DNA of 59,511 bases, taken from NCBI RefSeq assembly GCF_016899855.1, contig NZ_JACJJG010000010.1, forward strand, positions 1 through 59,511, given 5' to 3'. Source of the DNA: Marseilla massiliensis (GTDB taxonomy: Bacteria > Bacteroidota > Bacteroidia > Bacteroidales > Bacteroidaceae). Under the pieces are notes generated by a model that was not told the DNA's origin, ran no database searches, and saw nothing but the letters and a program-made list of their open reading frames with translations. This document shows, piece by piece, positions 18,853-27,728 of the stretch. The first letter of the stretch is position 1, and each line of letters begins with the position of its first letter. Made by a program: the position numbers and the translations under genes.

Positions 18853-19075
18853 GTAAGTGTAAGCGGTACGGACGGCCCGTCGTGGATTTAAGGCCAAGCC
18901 GTAGGGCAATTATGGATTACAATTACAATTACAGTTAGCCCCATGCGTGAACGCAAATATGGCAAAAGAAAAATTATATTATATATATAAATATATATTT
19001 ATATATATAATATAAACCCTAAAATACCACTTGCTTACACTTACCCCTACCCCAAACTGTAATTGTAATTGTAAT
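18853..19075. repeat. Nested and interleaved inverted repeats around a 42-bp perfect palindrome
   Basis: Four arms are present. A 12-base arm at 18853-18864 pairs with 19033-19044. A 21-base arm made of AATTAC units at 18916-18936 pairs perfectly with 19055-19075. Between them, 18974-19015 is a perfect 42-bp palindrome made only of A and T. The order of arms is A, B, palindrome, A', B', so the two outer pairings cross each other rather than simply nesting. The function is unknown. Confidence 0.85.
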
Positions 19076-19314
19076 TGCCGTACGCCCCCTGCGCCGCAAG
19101 AGCCATCGATACGCCCCCGCATAGGCCACGTATGGCCCCGTAAAGGCGGCACCCTCGAGACAAGGATGTCCCGTCCCTCCCCGTGGCGGGGCGGAAAGAA
19201 GGCGAAAGGGACGGGGCGGACGGGCAGCCGGGGCTAATGTGTTAAAACGGGCAAAACGCGATTGTTTTGGCTAAAAAACTGCACGTGTTTTTCGCACAAT
19301 TCATTTTTTATATG

Positions 19315-19322
19315 TATTTTTG
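19315..19322 (+). promoter_or_regulatory. Bacteroidota -7 element for lacI-uxaA
   Basis: TATTTTTG followed by C lies 42 bases before the lacI ATG. A degenerate TTCG is found about 19 bases upstream in place of the usual TTTG. Confidence 0.5.
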
Positions 19323-19364
19323 CCGAAAATATCAGCGTTTGTTCCGTAAAGGCAGGCAGACATC

Positions 19365-20429
19365 ATGAATGAAAAAATCAGAATAAAGGATATAGCCGAA
19401 AAGTCGGGAGTATCGGTCGGGACGGTAGACAGGGTGCTCCACAACCGTCCCAACGTGTCGAAAGCCGCTCGCGAGAAAGTCGAGTCGGTACTGAAAAACA
19501 TCAACTACCAGCCGAACATGTACGCAAGCGCGCTTGCCTACAACAAGTCATACGTCTTTTATTGCATCATCCCCAAACACGAATCGGAGGCTTACTGGGA
19601 AGAAATAGAGGAAGGAGCGCAACGTGCATGCGAAGCACGACGCGACTTCCATGTAGACGTGAAAATGATGTATTACAGGAGGTTCGACTCCGACACGTTC
19701 GTAAAAAAATGCAAGGAATGCCTTAACGCTAACCCGAATGGCGTAATAGTAGTGCCGAGCGAACTCGAGATCACCAAGAAATTCACTGACAAGCTGCATG
19801 AACGCAACATCCCTTTCATCCTTCTCGATTCGTACATGCCCGACCTTAAGCCCCTTTCCTTTTACGGGCAGGACTCATTCTGTAGCGGGTATTTCGCGGC
19901 AAAAATGCTGATGCTCATAGCTTCCGGGGAAAAAGAGATAATGCTTATGAAGCAGACAAAAAACGGGAAAGTGGCGAGCAAGCAGCAGGAGAACCGCGAA
20001 GTAGGCTTCAGGCATTACATGCAAGACCATTTTCCAAAAGTAAAAATACTGGAACTGGACTTACCGCTTGACGGGGACAAGGAACGGTACGATGAAATAC
20101 TTGAAGAGTTTTTCGTCAGCCACCCACACATACACCACTGCATAACCTTGTGCTCAAAAGGACACATAGTAGGCGAATTCCTGCTCAAGACAAACAGGCG
20201 CGACATACAGATTATGGGATATGACATGGTTGAGCGCAACGCCAAATGCCTGCGCCTTGGCTCAATATCATTCCTTATTGCGCAACATGGCTTTATGCAA
20301 GGTTACAATTGCGTCGACACATTATTCAAGGCCATCGTGCTGAAAAAGAAAGTAGACCCGGTAAACTACATGCCTATAGAACTGCTGTCGAAAGAGAATA
20401 TCGACTTTTACAGAAGAACTCAATTATAA
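19365..20429 (+). CDS. LacI-family transcriptional regulator
   Basis: The 354-residue protein has an N-terminal LacI helix-turn-helix (RIKDIAEKSGVSVGTVDRVL, residues 5-24, then NRPNVSKAAREKVE) with the hinge that follows, and a periplasmic-binding-protein-like effector domain to the end. It is 21 bases upstream of uxaA on the same strand and divergent from kdgK, so it is the obvious candidate regulator of hexuronate use, with a pathway intermediate as effector. This last point is inferred from context. Confidence 0.92.
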   Translation: MNEKIRIKDIAEKSGVSVGTVDRVLHNRPNVSKAAREKVESVLKNINYQPNMYASALAYNKSYVFYCIIPKHESEAYWEEIEEGAQRACEARRDFHVDVKMMYYRRFDSDTFVKKCKECLNANPNGVIVVPSELEITKKFTDKLHERNIPFILLDSYMPDLKPLSFYGQDSFCSGYFAAKMLMLIASGEKEIMLMKQTKNGKVASKQQENREVGFRHYMQDHFPKVKILELDLPLDGDKERYDEILEEFFVSHPHIHHCITLCSKGHIVGEFLLKTNRRDIQIMGYDMVERNAKCLRLGSISFLIAQHGFMQGYNCVDTLFKAIVLKKKVDPVNYMPIELLSKENIDFYRRTQL

Positions 20430-20450
20430 ACAATTAAAACAAATCATTTT

Positions 20451-21947
20451 ATGGAACAAGTTTCTTTTATCAAGATTAACAAGGCCGACACCGTTGTCGT
20501 ATGCCTAAGGAACTACCAAAAGGGCGAGACCATCAACGTTGACGGCAAGGCCGTCACGGTCATGCAGGACACACCTGCCGGCCACAAAATCCTGATACAC
20601 GATACTCCGGAAGGAGAAAACATAATAAAATACGGATATCCCATAGGGCACGCCAAGGAAAATCTCAAGGCAGGACAATGGGTCAACGAGAACAACCTGA
20701 AAACAAATCTCGCAGGAACTCTAAGCTACGAATACAATCCTGTAAATGAGGAACTTGACATCCCGACAGAGAACATTACCTTTAAAGGCTACAAGCGCAA
20801 TAACGGCGAAGTAGGAATAAGGAACGAGGTATGGATTGTCCCGACCGTAGGCTGCGTCAACGGCATTGCCGAGAAACTGGCAAATATGCTTGCCGAAGAA
20901 ACAGAACTCGAAGGCATAGACGCCGTGCATGCCTGGCACCACAATTACGGTTGTTCGCAACTCAGTGACGACCATGAGAACACAAGAAAGATATTACGCG
21001 ACATTGTGCTCCATCCTAATGCCGGCGCGGTACTCGTATTAAGCCTTGGTTGCGAGAACAACCAGCCTGACCAGTTTGAAAAACTCCTCGGCGACTACGA
21101 CAAGGACAGAATAAAATTCCTTGTTGTGCAGAAAGTACAAGGCGACGAAATAAACGAAGGAATGAAGATTCTCCGCTCGCTTTACGGCATCGCGAAGAAC
21201 GATAAACGTACCGACTGCCCCCTGAACGAGTTGCGTGTCGGCCTAAAGTGTGGCGGTAGCGACGGCTTCAGCGGTATCACGGCGAACCCGCTTGTCGGAG
21301 AATTCTCGGATTTCCTCGTGGCACAAGGCGGAACATCAATCCTTACGGAAGTTCCCGAAATGTTCGGAGCCGAGACAATCCTGATGAATAGGTGCAAGAA
21401 CGAAGACCTGTTCAACCAGACAGTCAAGCTGGTCAACGACTTCAAGGAATACTTCCTAAGCCATGGCGAGCCCGTAGGCGAAAACCCGTCACCGGGCAAC
21501 AAGGCCGGCGGAATATCCACACTTGAAGACAAGGCTCTCGGGTGTACCCAGAAATGCGGCCGTGCCCCCGTTTGCGGAGTGCTTGGCTACGGCGACCGTC
21601 TACGGACAAAGGGCCTAAACTTATTATCCGCCCCGGGCAACGACCTTGTCGCGTCTACAGCTTTAGCGGCGGCGGGTTGCCAGATCGTATTGTTCACGAC
21701 CGGACGTGGAACACCGTTCGGAACGTTCATCCCGACAATGAAAATATCAACGAACACCAACCTGTATAAAAACAAGCCCAACTGGATAGACTTCAATGCC
21801 GGAGAACTTGTTGACGGTACGGAAATGCATTCGTTGCTCCGCAAGTTTATCGACAAAATCATTTCCGTTGCCAATGGAGAACAGACTTGCAACGAAAAGA
21901 ACGGATACAGGGAAATATCCATATTCAAGAATGGCGTGACATTGTAA
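20451..21947 (+). CDS. uxaA: Altronate dehydratase
   Basis: UxaA dehydrates altronate to 2-keto-3-deoxygluconate, the substrate of KdgK. The 498-residue protein has the N-terminal SAF-like domain (about 10-95) and the large UxaA domain: EVWIVPTVGCVNGIAEKL, VLSLGCENNQPDQ, GLKCGGSDGFSG and the C-terminal TGRGTPFGTFIPT. The length equals that of single-chain altronate dehydratases. Isomerase (uxaC) and altronate oxidoreductase (uxaB) are not in the window. It is the second gene of the lacI-uxaA unit. Confidence 0.95.
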   Translation: MEQVSFIKINKADTVVVCLRNYQKGETINVDGKAVTVMQDTPAGHKILIHDTPEGENIIKYGYPIGHAKENLKAGQWVNENNLKTNLAGTLSYEYNPVNEELDIPTENITFKGYKRNNGEVGIRNEVWIVPTVGCVNGIAEKLANMLAEETELEGIDAVHAWHHNYGCSQLSDDHENTRKILRDIVLHPNAGAVLVLSLGCENNQPDQFEKLLGDYDKDRIKFLVVQKVQGDEINEGMKILRSLYGIAKNDKRTDCPLNELRVGLKCGGSDGFSGITANPLVGEFSDFLVAQGGTSILTEVPEMFGAETILMNRCKNEDLFNQTVKLVNDFKEYFLSHGEPVGENPSPGNKAGGISTLEDKALGCTQKCGRAPVCGVLGYGDRLRTKGLNLLSAPGNDLVASTALAAAGCQIVLFTTGRGTPFGTFIPTMKISTNTNLYKNKPNWIDFNAGELVDGTEMHSLLRKFIDKIISVANGEQTCNEKNGYREISIFKNGVTL

Positions 21948-22054
21948 AATAAGCAACAATCAAAGAACGGACGGCAATGCAATAGGAACAGCCCCTGTCA
22001 ATCTATGGCATTGGCGCCCGTTCATTCGACAAATTGTATTCATAACGACATAAC

Positions 22055-22891
22055 ATGAATATTCTCGCGAGAAATTTCATCAAACTGCTGTCAGCCGGAA
22101 CTTTTAATGTTGAAGACACAGTTGAGCCCATGTCCGAATACAAATGGAAAAGACTATTGTCGGCGGCTGAAACGTACAAAGTTCAAGATTTCATAGGCAA
22201 TGGAATTACTACTATCTGTAAATCGGGTGTTACCATAATTCCGACACGCATTCAGGAGGCCGCACAAAACCTAACCGTAGCTAAAGAATACGGGAAAAAA
22301 CAAGACTATACAAAACTTGATACAATTACAGTTTCAGGCAAGGCTAAACCGTTCGCGAATTTTTACTTGAACCGAAAATACAATAAAATCGTATTCAATG
22401 AGATTCATAGCATTGACACGTCAATTGACTCGATTGTTTTCATAAACAAATTGATTGAAAACATCAATAAGCTTTTAAACTCAGGACTGGACTTCAGGAG
22501 CTTGTCGGATCTCGGCTTCTATTTAAGGCTAAACGGTGATAAAATAGATTTCGTTAAAACAGACGGATGGATTAAAGCGTTAAAAATTCAAGGCATTGCG
22601 AATCTTATAGGTAATTGCCTCGTACAATTATTCAACTTTGACAATGACGAATTACCGTTCATTACCGAAACAGGTGATAAATACCTACATACCATCTCAA
22701 GAGAGATAGACAACATGATAACCAACCCCACTCGACATATCGAAATAAACGACAACAGTCCACAAAAAGGAATAAACCCCATAAAGAAACCTAATTCACA
22801 CCCTATAAAATACAAATCATATTGCCCGCTTGAGACGTCAAGCAGATTTATGGCCAATATAATTAAAAGTCTTTCAAATATTGATGAATAA
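22055..22891 (+). CDS. Conserved Bacteroidales protein of unknown function
   Basis: The 278-residue protein begins MNILARNFIKLLSAGTFNVE and continues with EPMSEYKWKRLLSAAETYKV. The opening pattern (a short helix, then Pro-Met-Ser-x-x-Lys-Trp) resembles proteins I recall from many Bacteroidales and, faintly, the N-terminus of the NTP_transf_5 nucleotidyltransferase family, but the catalytic Gly-Ser/Asp-x-Asp motif of that family is not seen. There is no signal peptide. It sits 107 bases after uxaA. The function is unknown. Confidence 0.7.
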   Translation: MNILARNFIKLLSAGTFNVEDTVEPMSEYKWKRLLSAAETYKVQDFIGNGITTICKSGVTIIPTRIQEAAQNLTVAKEYGKKQDYTKLDTITVSGKAKPFANFYLNRKYNKIVFNEIHSIDTSIDSIVFINKLIENINKLLNSGLDFRSLSDLGFYLRLNGDKIDFVKTDGWIKALKIQGIANLIGNCLVQLFNFDNDELPFITETGDKYLHTISREIDNMITNPTRHIEINDNSPQKGINPIKKPNSHPIKYKSYCPLETSSRFMANIIKSLSNIDE

Positions 22892-22910
22892 CTAAAATTT
22901 TATAATTTTT

Positions 22911-22941
22911 TTTGAGATACAGACGATTAGCAGTACCTTTG
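22911..22941 (+). promoter_or_regulatory. Bacteroidota promoter for the lysozyme-NudC gene group
   Basis: TTTG (22911-22914), 19 bases, then TACCTTTG (22934-22941) is a textbook Bacteroidota promoter, 22 bases before the ATG at 22964. Confidence 0.8.
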
Positions 22942-22963
22942 CATGAAATAAGATACGCCCGTA

Positions 22964-23677
22964 ATGAAACAATACATAGTTCTTTTTATTTGTCTATCAC
23001 TTTTCAACATACTGCCTTCCACTGCCCAGAATGACGATCAAGAAAGCTACATCCAATGCGAGGACACCTGTCGCCATGTGCATGGAATAGACCTCAGCCA
23101 TTATCAGGGAGAAGTTTTCTGGGAAAACGTCGGCGCAAACAGTAAAATGGCCTACGTATATCTAAAGGCAACTGAAGGTAGTACCCATATTGACGAAACT
23201 TATGAAAGAAACATTGAATTGGCTCATCGTTATGGGTTGAAAGTCGGGTCATACCATTTTTTCCGTCCCAAAACAGACCTGGCCAAACAACTGGAAAACT
23301 TCATTTCACAATGCCGCCCTGGCGACCAAGACCTCATACCAATGATTGATATCGAATCTACAGGCGGATTAAAGACTGATGAATTCTGCGATTCACTCTT
23401 CAAATTCTTGGATCTGGTGGAAAAAGCATACCGGCAAAAGCCTTTGTTGTATACTTATACAAACTTCTACAACAAGCACCTGAAGGGGAAAATCGATGAT
23501 TATAAGCTCATGATTGCCCAATATTCAGACGAAAAACCGCAACTGGCTGACGACAGGGACTACACAATGTGGCAATACACGGCTAAAGGACGTATCAACG
23601 GAATTAACGCATACGTTGACAAAAGCCGTTTCATGGGCAGGCACAGCATGAGGGAAATAAGATTCAAACACTTTTAA
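22964..23677 (+). CDS. Exported GH25 lysozyme (N,O-acetylmuramidase-type)
   Basis: The 237-residue protein starts with a signal peptide (QYIVLFICLSLFNILPSTAQ). The GH25 fold is marked by HGIDLSHYQGEVFWENV, YLKATEGSTHID, GSYHFFRP and the DxE catalytic pair in PMIDIESTG. Family members cut the muramic acid linkage of peptidoglycan in the periplasm or outside the cell. It is the first gene after a strong promoter and leads a run of four plus-strand genes with gaps of about 30-40 bases. Confidence 0.93.
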   Translation: MKQYIVLFICLSLFNILPSTAQNDDQESYIQCEDTCRHVHGIDLSHYQGEVFWENVGANSKMAYVYLKATEGSTHIDETYERNIELAHRYGLKVGSYHFFRPKTDLAKQLENFISQCRPGDQDLIPMIDIESTGGLKTDEFCDSLFKFLDLVEKAYRQKPLLYTYTNFYNKHLKGKIDDYKLMIAQYSDEKPQLADDRDYTMWQYTAKGRINGINAYVDKSRFMGRHSMREIRFKHF

Positions 23678-23711
23678 ATAAAACGGTAATTTAACATAAA
23701 GGAACAGTACA

Positions 23712-24896
23712 ATGGCTATCATAAAATGTCCAGAATGCGGCCATCAAATCAGTGACAAAGCGCCCGTATGTCCTGCATGTGGTGTTGAAATAGCAGGAAA
23801 AACAGTAAAATGCCCATATTGTGGAGAAGCATATTTCAAAAGCGAGACAGCGTGTCCACATTGTCATAAAACAACTCCAATAAGCACCACTGAAATAGAA
23901 CAAACGACAGGCAACAACGTCCACCAGAGCATTACAAATGCACCGGCCACAACGCCTGTAACTGAAGAAGGGCATGAAATACAAAATAACAGTATTGATA
24001 AAAATCATGTACCGGAAAACAATCCTAACCGGAAAAACAACAAAACAATAATACTTGTATCAGTAGCCATTGCATTGCTGGTACTCGGCACGTGCCTGTA
24101 TTTCTACAATAACGCAAAGAGCGACAGAGAGCAAGAAGAATACATCTTTGCAATGCAAAGTGATGATCCTACAATATTACAAGCATACCTTAATAACTTC
24201 AAAGACGCTCCGCAAGCCCATATTGACTCTATTGCCAGACATCTGGAAGAACTTAACAAGATAGACCAAGACTGGACTGACGCTGTTGTCATGGGCTCAA
24301 AGAGAGCGTTAACCGAATATCTTAATACGCACCCTGACAGCCCACATAAACAGGAAGCGCTTGAAAAGATTGACTCTATCGACTGGGCACAATGCCAAAA
24401 GCTGAACACGGCAGATGCATACCAACTATACATAGACAGCCATTATGACGGTAACCATTACGAAGAAGCCGTAATTGCCCTTAATAAAATAAAATCCAGC
24501 GAAGTGACGCCTGATGATAAACAATTCATCAGCAGTATATTCCATAACTTCTTTATCTGTATCAATTCCAGGAACGAGAGCAATCTTACGGCAAACATCG
24601 GCGACAATATAAACTTCCTTGGTAAACCAAACGCGACAAAAGCCGACATCGTTTCATTCATGAACAAGATTTATAAAGAAAACGTGGAAAGCATGATATG
24701 GAGCATAACAAGCGATTATGAAATAAGCAAGAAGGAAATAGGTGACCTTCAATATGAATACAGTACAACATTTATGGTCAGCCAAGACGTCAAAAAGGAT
24801 GACGGCACTAATACAATAAATAAATTCCGTATAAATGCGAAAGTCGATCCAGACGGTAAAATAACGGAAATGGCCATGACCAGAATCATCGAATAA
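23712..24896 (+). CDS. Zinc-ribbon membrane-anchored protein of unknown function
   Basis: The 394-residue protein has two zinc ribbons at the N-terminus (Cys6, Cys9, Cys20, Cys23 and Cys34, Cys37, Cys48, Cys51), a low-complexity linker, one membrane segment (about 112-132, TIILVSVAIALLVLGTCLYF), and an outer domain with short helical repeats that looks TPR-like. With no signal peptide, the ribbons should lie in the cytoplasm and the repeats in the periplasm. The role is unknown. It sits between the lysozyme and the 5'-nucleotidase genes. Confidence 0.85.
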   Translation: MAIIKCPECGHQISDKAPVCPACGVEIAGKTVKCPYCGEAYFKSETACPHCHKTTPISTTEIEQTTGNNVHQSITNAPATTPVTEEGHEIQNNSIDKNHVPENNPNRKNNKTIILVSVAIALLVLGTCLYFYNNAKSDREQEEYIFAMQSDDPTILQAYLNNFKDAPQAHIDSIARHLEELNKIDQDWTDAVVMGSKRALTEYLNTHPDSPHKQEALEKIDSIDWAQCQKLNTADAYQLYIDSHYDGNHYEEAVIALNKIKSSEVTPDDKQFISSIFHNFFICINSRNESNLTANIGDNINFLGKPNATKADIVSFMNKIYKENVESMIWSITSDYEISKKEIGDLQYEYSTTFMVSQDVKKDDGTNTINKFRINAKVDPDGKITEMAMTRIIE

Positions 24897-24934
24897 CACT
24901 CCGCCGGCGATACTTAAGGAAAGCAAGCACAATC

Positions 24935-26668
24935 ATGAACAAATTAATCACCACTTGCCTGTTGGCATTCGGCCTTACAAATATGATAGCAGCACAAGAA
25001 AAAAGCGTAGAGATACGAGTTATACAGACAAGCGATGTACACGGTTGTTTCTTCCCTTACGACTTCATCAACCAGAAATCCATGAGCGGCTCGCTTGCAA
25101 GAGTGTCAAGTTACGTGAAATCGCTTCGAAAGGAATATGGAGACAACCTGCTTTTGTTGGACAACGGAGACATTCTGCAGGGACAACCGACATGTTATTA
25201 CTGTAACTTCATTAAGCCAGAAATGCCAAATGTGGCAGCCTCTGTGATAAACCATATGGGCTATGATGCGCAAACCATTGGCAATCATGACATTGAAACA
25301 GGACATGCAGTATATGACAAATGGATAAAAGAAGTGAAGTGCCCTATGCTCGGGGCTAATATCATCGACACGACAACGGGATACCCATATCTTAAGCCGT
25401 ACGTGATTTTCGAACGCGAGGGAGTGCGTATTGCGGTATTAGGATTGACTACTCCGGCCATCCCGAACTGGCTCAACGTACGTTTATGGGCAGGATTACG
25501 TTTCGAAGATATGGTCAAGAGCGCTAATTATTGGACAAAACACATCATTGAGAACGAACATCCGGACGTTATTATCGGTCTGTTCCATTCAGGCAGAGAC
25601 GGAGGAATAACCACCGATTCGTATGACGAAAACGCCTCTTTGCGCATTGCCAATGAGGTGTCGGGATTTGACCTAATACTGTATGGACACGACCATAAAA
25701 GCAACAAGGAAAATGTAAAGAACAATGATGGAAGCAATGTCTTATGCCTGAATCCTTCATCAAACGCGAATTTTGTTTGTGACGCGACTATAAAAGTAAC
25801 ATTGAATAACGGCAAAGTTACCGGGAAAAGCATAACCGGAGAAATACACGATATCAGGCAACAGCCAATCGACAAAGAATTTATCGAGATATTCAAAAAC
25901 GACATAGATAGCGTAAACTATTTTGTCACACGCAAAATTGGCACGTTCAAGAACTCCATATACACTCGAGATTCTTATTTCGGGAGCAGTGCGTTCTGCG
26001 ACCTTATACACAACCTACAGCTAAAGATTACAGGAGCGGACATATCGTTCAACGCCCCATTGTCATTTGACGAATGCATAAAAGCCGGCGACGTACATGT
26101 AAGCGACATGTTCAACTTGTATAAATACGAGAACCAGATATACGTCGTGAAAATGACAGGAAAGGAAATCCATAATTATCTTGAGATGAGTTATGGCCTT
26201 TGGACAAACACGATGCAAAGTCCTGACGACCATATCATGTTGCTCGAACACAACGGCAACGGAGCTGACGGCTATGGTTTCAAGAATCTTGCTTTCAATT
26301 TTGACAGTGCCGCAGGTATCGATTATGAAGTGGATGTAACAAAACCATATGAAAAAAAGGTTAGAATAACAGGAATGACAAACGGAGAGCCTTTCGATGA
26401 AAACAAATGGTATAAAGTGGCAATGAACAGCTACCGCGGCAACGGCGGCGGTGAGCTGCTGACTAAAGGGGCGGGAATTCCGCATGACTCATTGCCGGAA
26501 AGAATTATATACGAAAGTGAACTTGACCAGCGATACTACCTCATGAAGGAAATAGAAAAAGCAGGGATAATGGCTCCCGAACCCAACAATAATTGGCATT
26601 TCGTGCCTAAAAGCTTTACCGAGAAAGCCATAATAAAAGACAAAAAGCTTCTATTTGGAATAAACTGA
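24935..26668 (+). CDS. Exported bifunctional metallophosphatase/5'-nucleotidase
   Basis: The 577-residue protein has a signal peptide (NKLITTCLLAFGLTNMIAAQ) and then the calcineurin-like phosphatase motifs in order: QTSDVHGCFFP, LLDNGDILQG, TIGNHDIE, GLFHSGRDGG and LILYGHDHKS. The C-terminal half (about 330-540) is the 5'-nucleotidase substrate domain. It should remove phosphate from nucleotides in the periplasm. The next gene is NudC, 31 bases downstream. Confidence 0.93.
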   Translation: MNKLITTCLLAFGLTNMIAAQEKSVEIRVIQTSDVHGCFFPYDFINQKSMSGSLARVSSYVKSLRKEYGDNLLLLDNGDILQGQPTCYYCNFIKPEMPNVAASVINHMGYDAQTIGNHDIETGHAVYDKWIKEVKCPMLGANIIDTTTGYPYLKPYVIFEREGVRIAVLGLTTPAIPNWLNVRLWAGLRFEDMVKSANYWTKHIIENEHPDVIIGLFHSGRDGGITTDSYDENASLRIANEVSGFDLILYGHDHKSNKENVKNNDGSNVLCLNPSSNANFVCDATIKVTLNNGKVTGKSITGEIHDIRQQPIDKEFIEIFKNDIDSVNYFVTRKIGTFKNSIYTRDSYFGSSAFCDLIHNLQLKITGADISFNAPLSFDECIKAGDVHVSDMFNLYKYENQIYVVKMTGKEIHNYLEMSYGLWTNTMQSPDDHIMLLEHNGNGADGYGFKNLAFNFDSAAGIDYEVDVTKPYEKKVRITGMTNGEPFDENKWYKVAMNSYRGNGGGELLTKGAGIPHDSLPERIIYESELDQRYYLMKEIEKAGIMAPEPNNNWHFVPKSFTEKAIIKDKKLLFGIN

Positions 26669-26699
26669 CAACATATAATAATATCCAAAGACGTTTATC

Positions 26700-27488
26700 A
26701 TGGACAAATATTGGTTCGTCTTCATCAAATCGGAACTATTGCTTGAAAAGACAAGCAATGGTAATTACACAATTCCGTTACAAGAGAATCCACCGATTGC
26801 CGTCGACAATGCGGACGACATACACAACATAACCCCATTAGGCGATATTGAAGTCAAGACATATAACTCGGGGCATGACAACATTGACACCTCACGCTAT
26901 GAACTTTGCGGCCTGCGTGCTTCATATAATAAACTGACTTATGAACTGTATCTGAAAGCAGGAAAATGCGCGGAAATACTATATTGGGACTCTAACACAA
27001 AATTCTGCGGGAAATGTGGCGGAAAAATGAAACTGCACACCGATATATCCAAAGTATGCACAAAATGCGGCCGCGAGATATGGCCACAACTATCAACAGC
27101 CGTCATTGTACTAATCCGGCGTGAAGACAAAGTCCTACTCGTTCATGCAAATAATTTCAAAGGCCATTATTACGGCCTTGTAGCAGGCTTTGTCGAAACA
27201 GGCGAGACTTTGGAGCAAGCAGTCCAAAGGGAAGTAATGGAAGAAACAGGCTTGACAATAAAGAACTTACGGTATTTTGGCTCACAACCATGGCCCTACC
27301 CCTGCGGGCTGATGGTTGGTTTTCATGCCGACTACGCAAGTGGAGAAATCCACTTGCAACGTTCCGAACTCGGAGCTGGTGGATGGTTCAGCAAAGACCA
27401 TCTACCCGGAATTCCTGAAAAATTATCAATAGCAAGAAAACTCATTGACAACTGGCTTGAATCGCAAGAAGGCATTTCAGAGCCATAA
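26700..27488 (+). CDS. nudC: NAD(+)/NADH diphosphatase (Nudix family)
   Basis: The 262-residue protein has the NudC order of features: an N-terminal domain, a four-cysteine zinc ribbon (CGKCGG ... CTKCG, about 102-124), the Nudix box GFVETGETLEQAVQREVMEE starting near residue 161, and the NADH-specific motif SQPWPYP. It splits NAD(H) into NMN(H) and AMP and, in E. coli, removes NAD caps from RNA. It has no signal peptide and closes a co-directional group with the 5'-nucleotidase. Confidence 0.95.
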   Translation: MDKYWFVFIKSELLLEKTSNGNYTIPLQENPPIAVDNADDIHNITPLGDIEVKTYNSGHDNIDTSRYELCGLRASYNKLTYELYLKAGKCAEILYWDSNTKFCGKCGGKMKLHTDISKVCTKCGREIWPQLSTAVIVLIRREDKVLLVHANNFKGHYYGLVAGFVETGETLEQAVQREVMEETGLTIKNLRYFGSQPWPYPCGLMVGFHADYASGEIHLQRSELGAGGWFSKDHLPGIPEKLSIARKLIDNWLESQEGISEP

Positions 27489-27541
27489 CGATACGTCAAT
27501 ATATATTCAAGTTGTAACCAATTGAGAATCAGATACATTAC

Positions 27542-27578
27542 AAAATGCCGCCTTTCAGCTAACGAAAGACGGCATTTT
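27542..27578. terminator. Hairpin after nudC, AAAGACGGC family
   Basis: AAAATGCCG (27542-27550) pairs with CGGCATTTT (27570-27578), with an inner CTTTC/GAAAG extension and one bulge. A second, alternative pairing AACGAAAG (27561-27568) with CTTTCGTT (about 27596-27603) overlaps it. It lies 54 bases after the nudC stop. Confidence 0.6.
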
Positions 27579-27692
27579 ACATCTCAAAAGACGCTCTTTC
27601 GTTAACTGATATACGGTCGTTTAAAAAAGTTAAGCATACGTATTATCAAACACCAAGCACTTTGACAAACACTATCATTCGTACGCTTATTA

Positions 27693-27724
27693 TTTGCCTT
27701 GTTGCAAATAAAATATTACTTTTG
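27693..27724 (+). promoter_or_regulatory. Bacteroidota promoter with almost no leader before the glycosyltransferase start
   Basis: TTTG (27693-27696), 20 bases, then TACTTTTG (27717-27724). Only CACC separates the -7 element from the ATG at 27729, so the transcript should start at or next to the start codon. Confidence 0.75.
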
Positions 27725-27728
27725 CACC

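Larger units (their letters stand above)
18554..19364. other. Long divergent intergenic region between kdgK and lacI
   Basis: These 811 bases hold the kdgK promoter at one end and the lacI -7 element at the other. Between them are nested inverted repeats (18853-19075), a perfect AT palindrome, and a GC-rich stretch at about 19080-19240 with an inverted repeat CCCGTCCCT (19170-19178) / AGGGACGGG (19207-19215). The open frames here are repetitive in composition (Cys-Asn runs from the AATTAC repeat) and are not taken as genes. Confidence 0.65.

Noticed and set aside
18573..18938. Plus-strand frame of 121 codons in the kdgK-lacI gap
   Set aside because: It overlaps the kdgK promoter and the repeats, and has repetitive composition with no family resemblance.
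18916..19075. CRISPR-like array from AATTAC units
   Set aside because: The units are 6 bases long, without spacers, and no cas gene is nearby.
19031..19237. Plus-strand frame of 68 codons with Cys-Asn repeats
   Set aside because: The Cys-Asn run is the translation of the AATTAC repeat arm; no start context.
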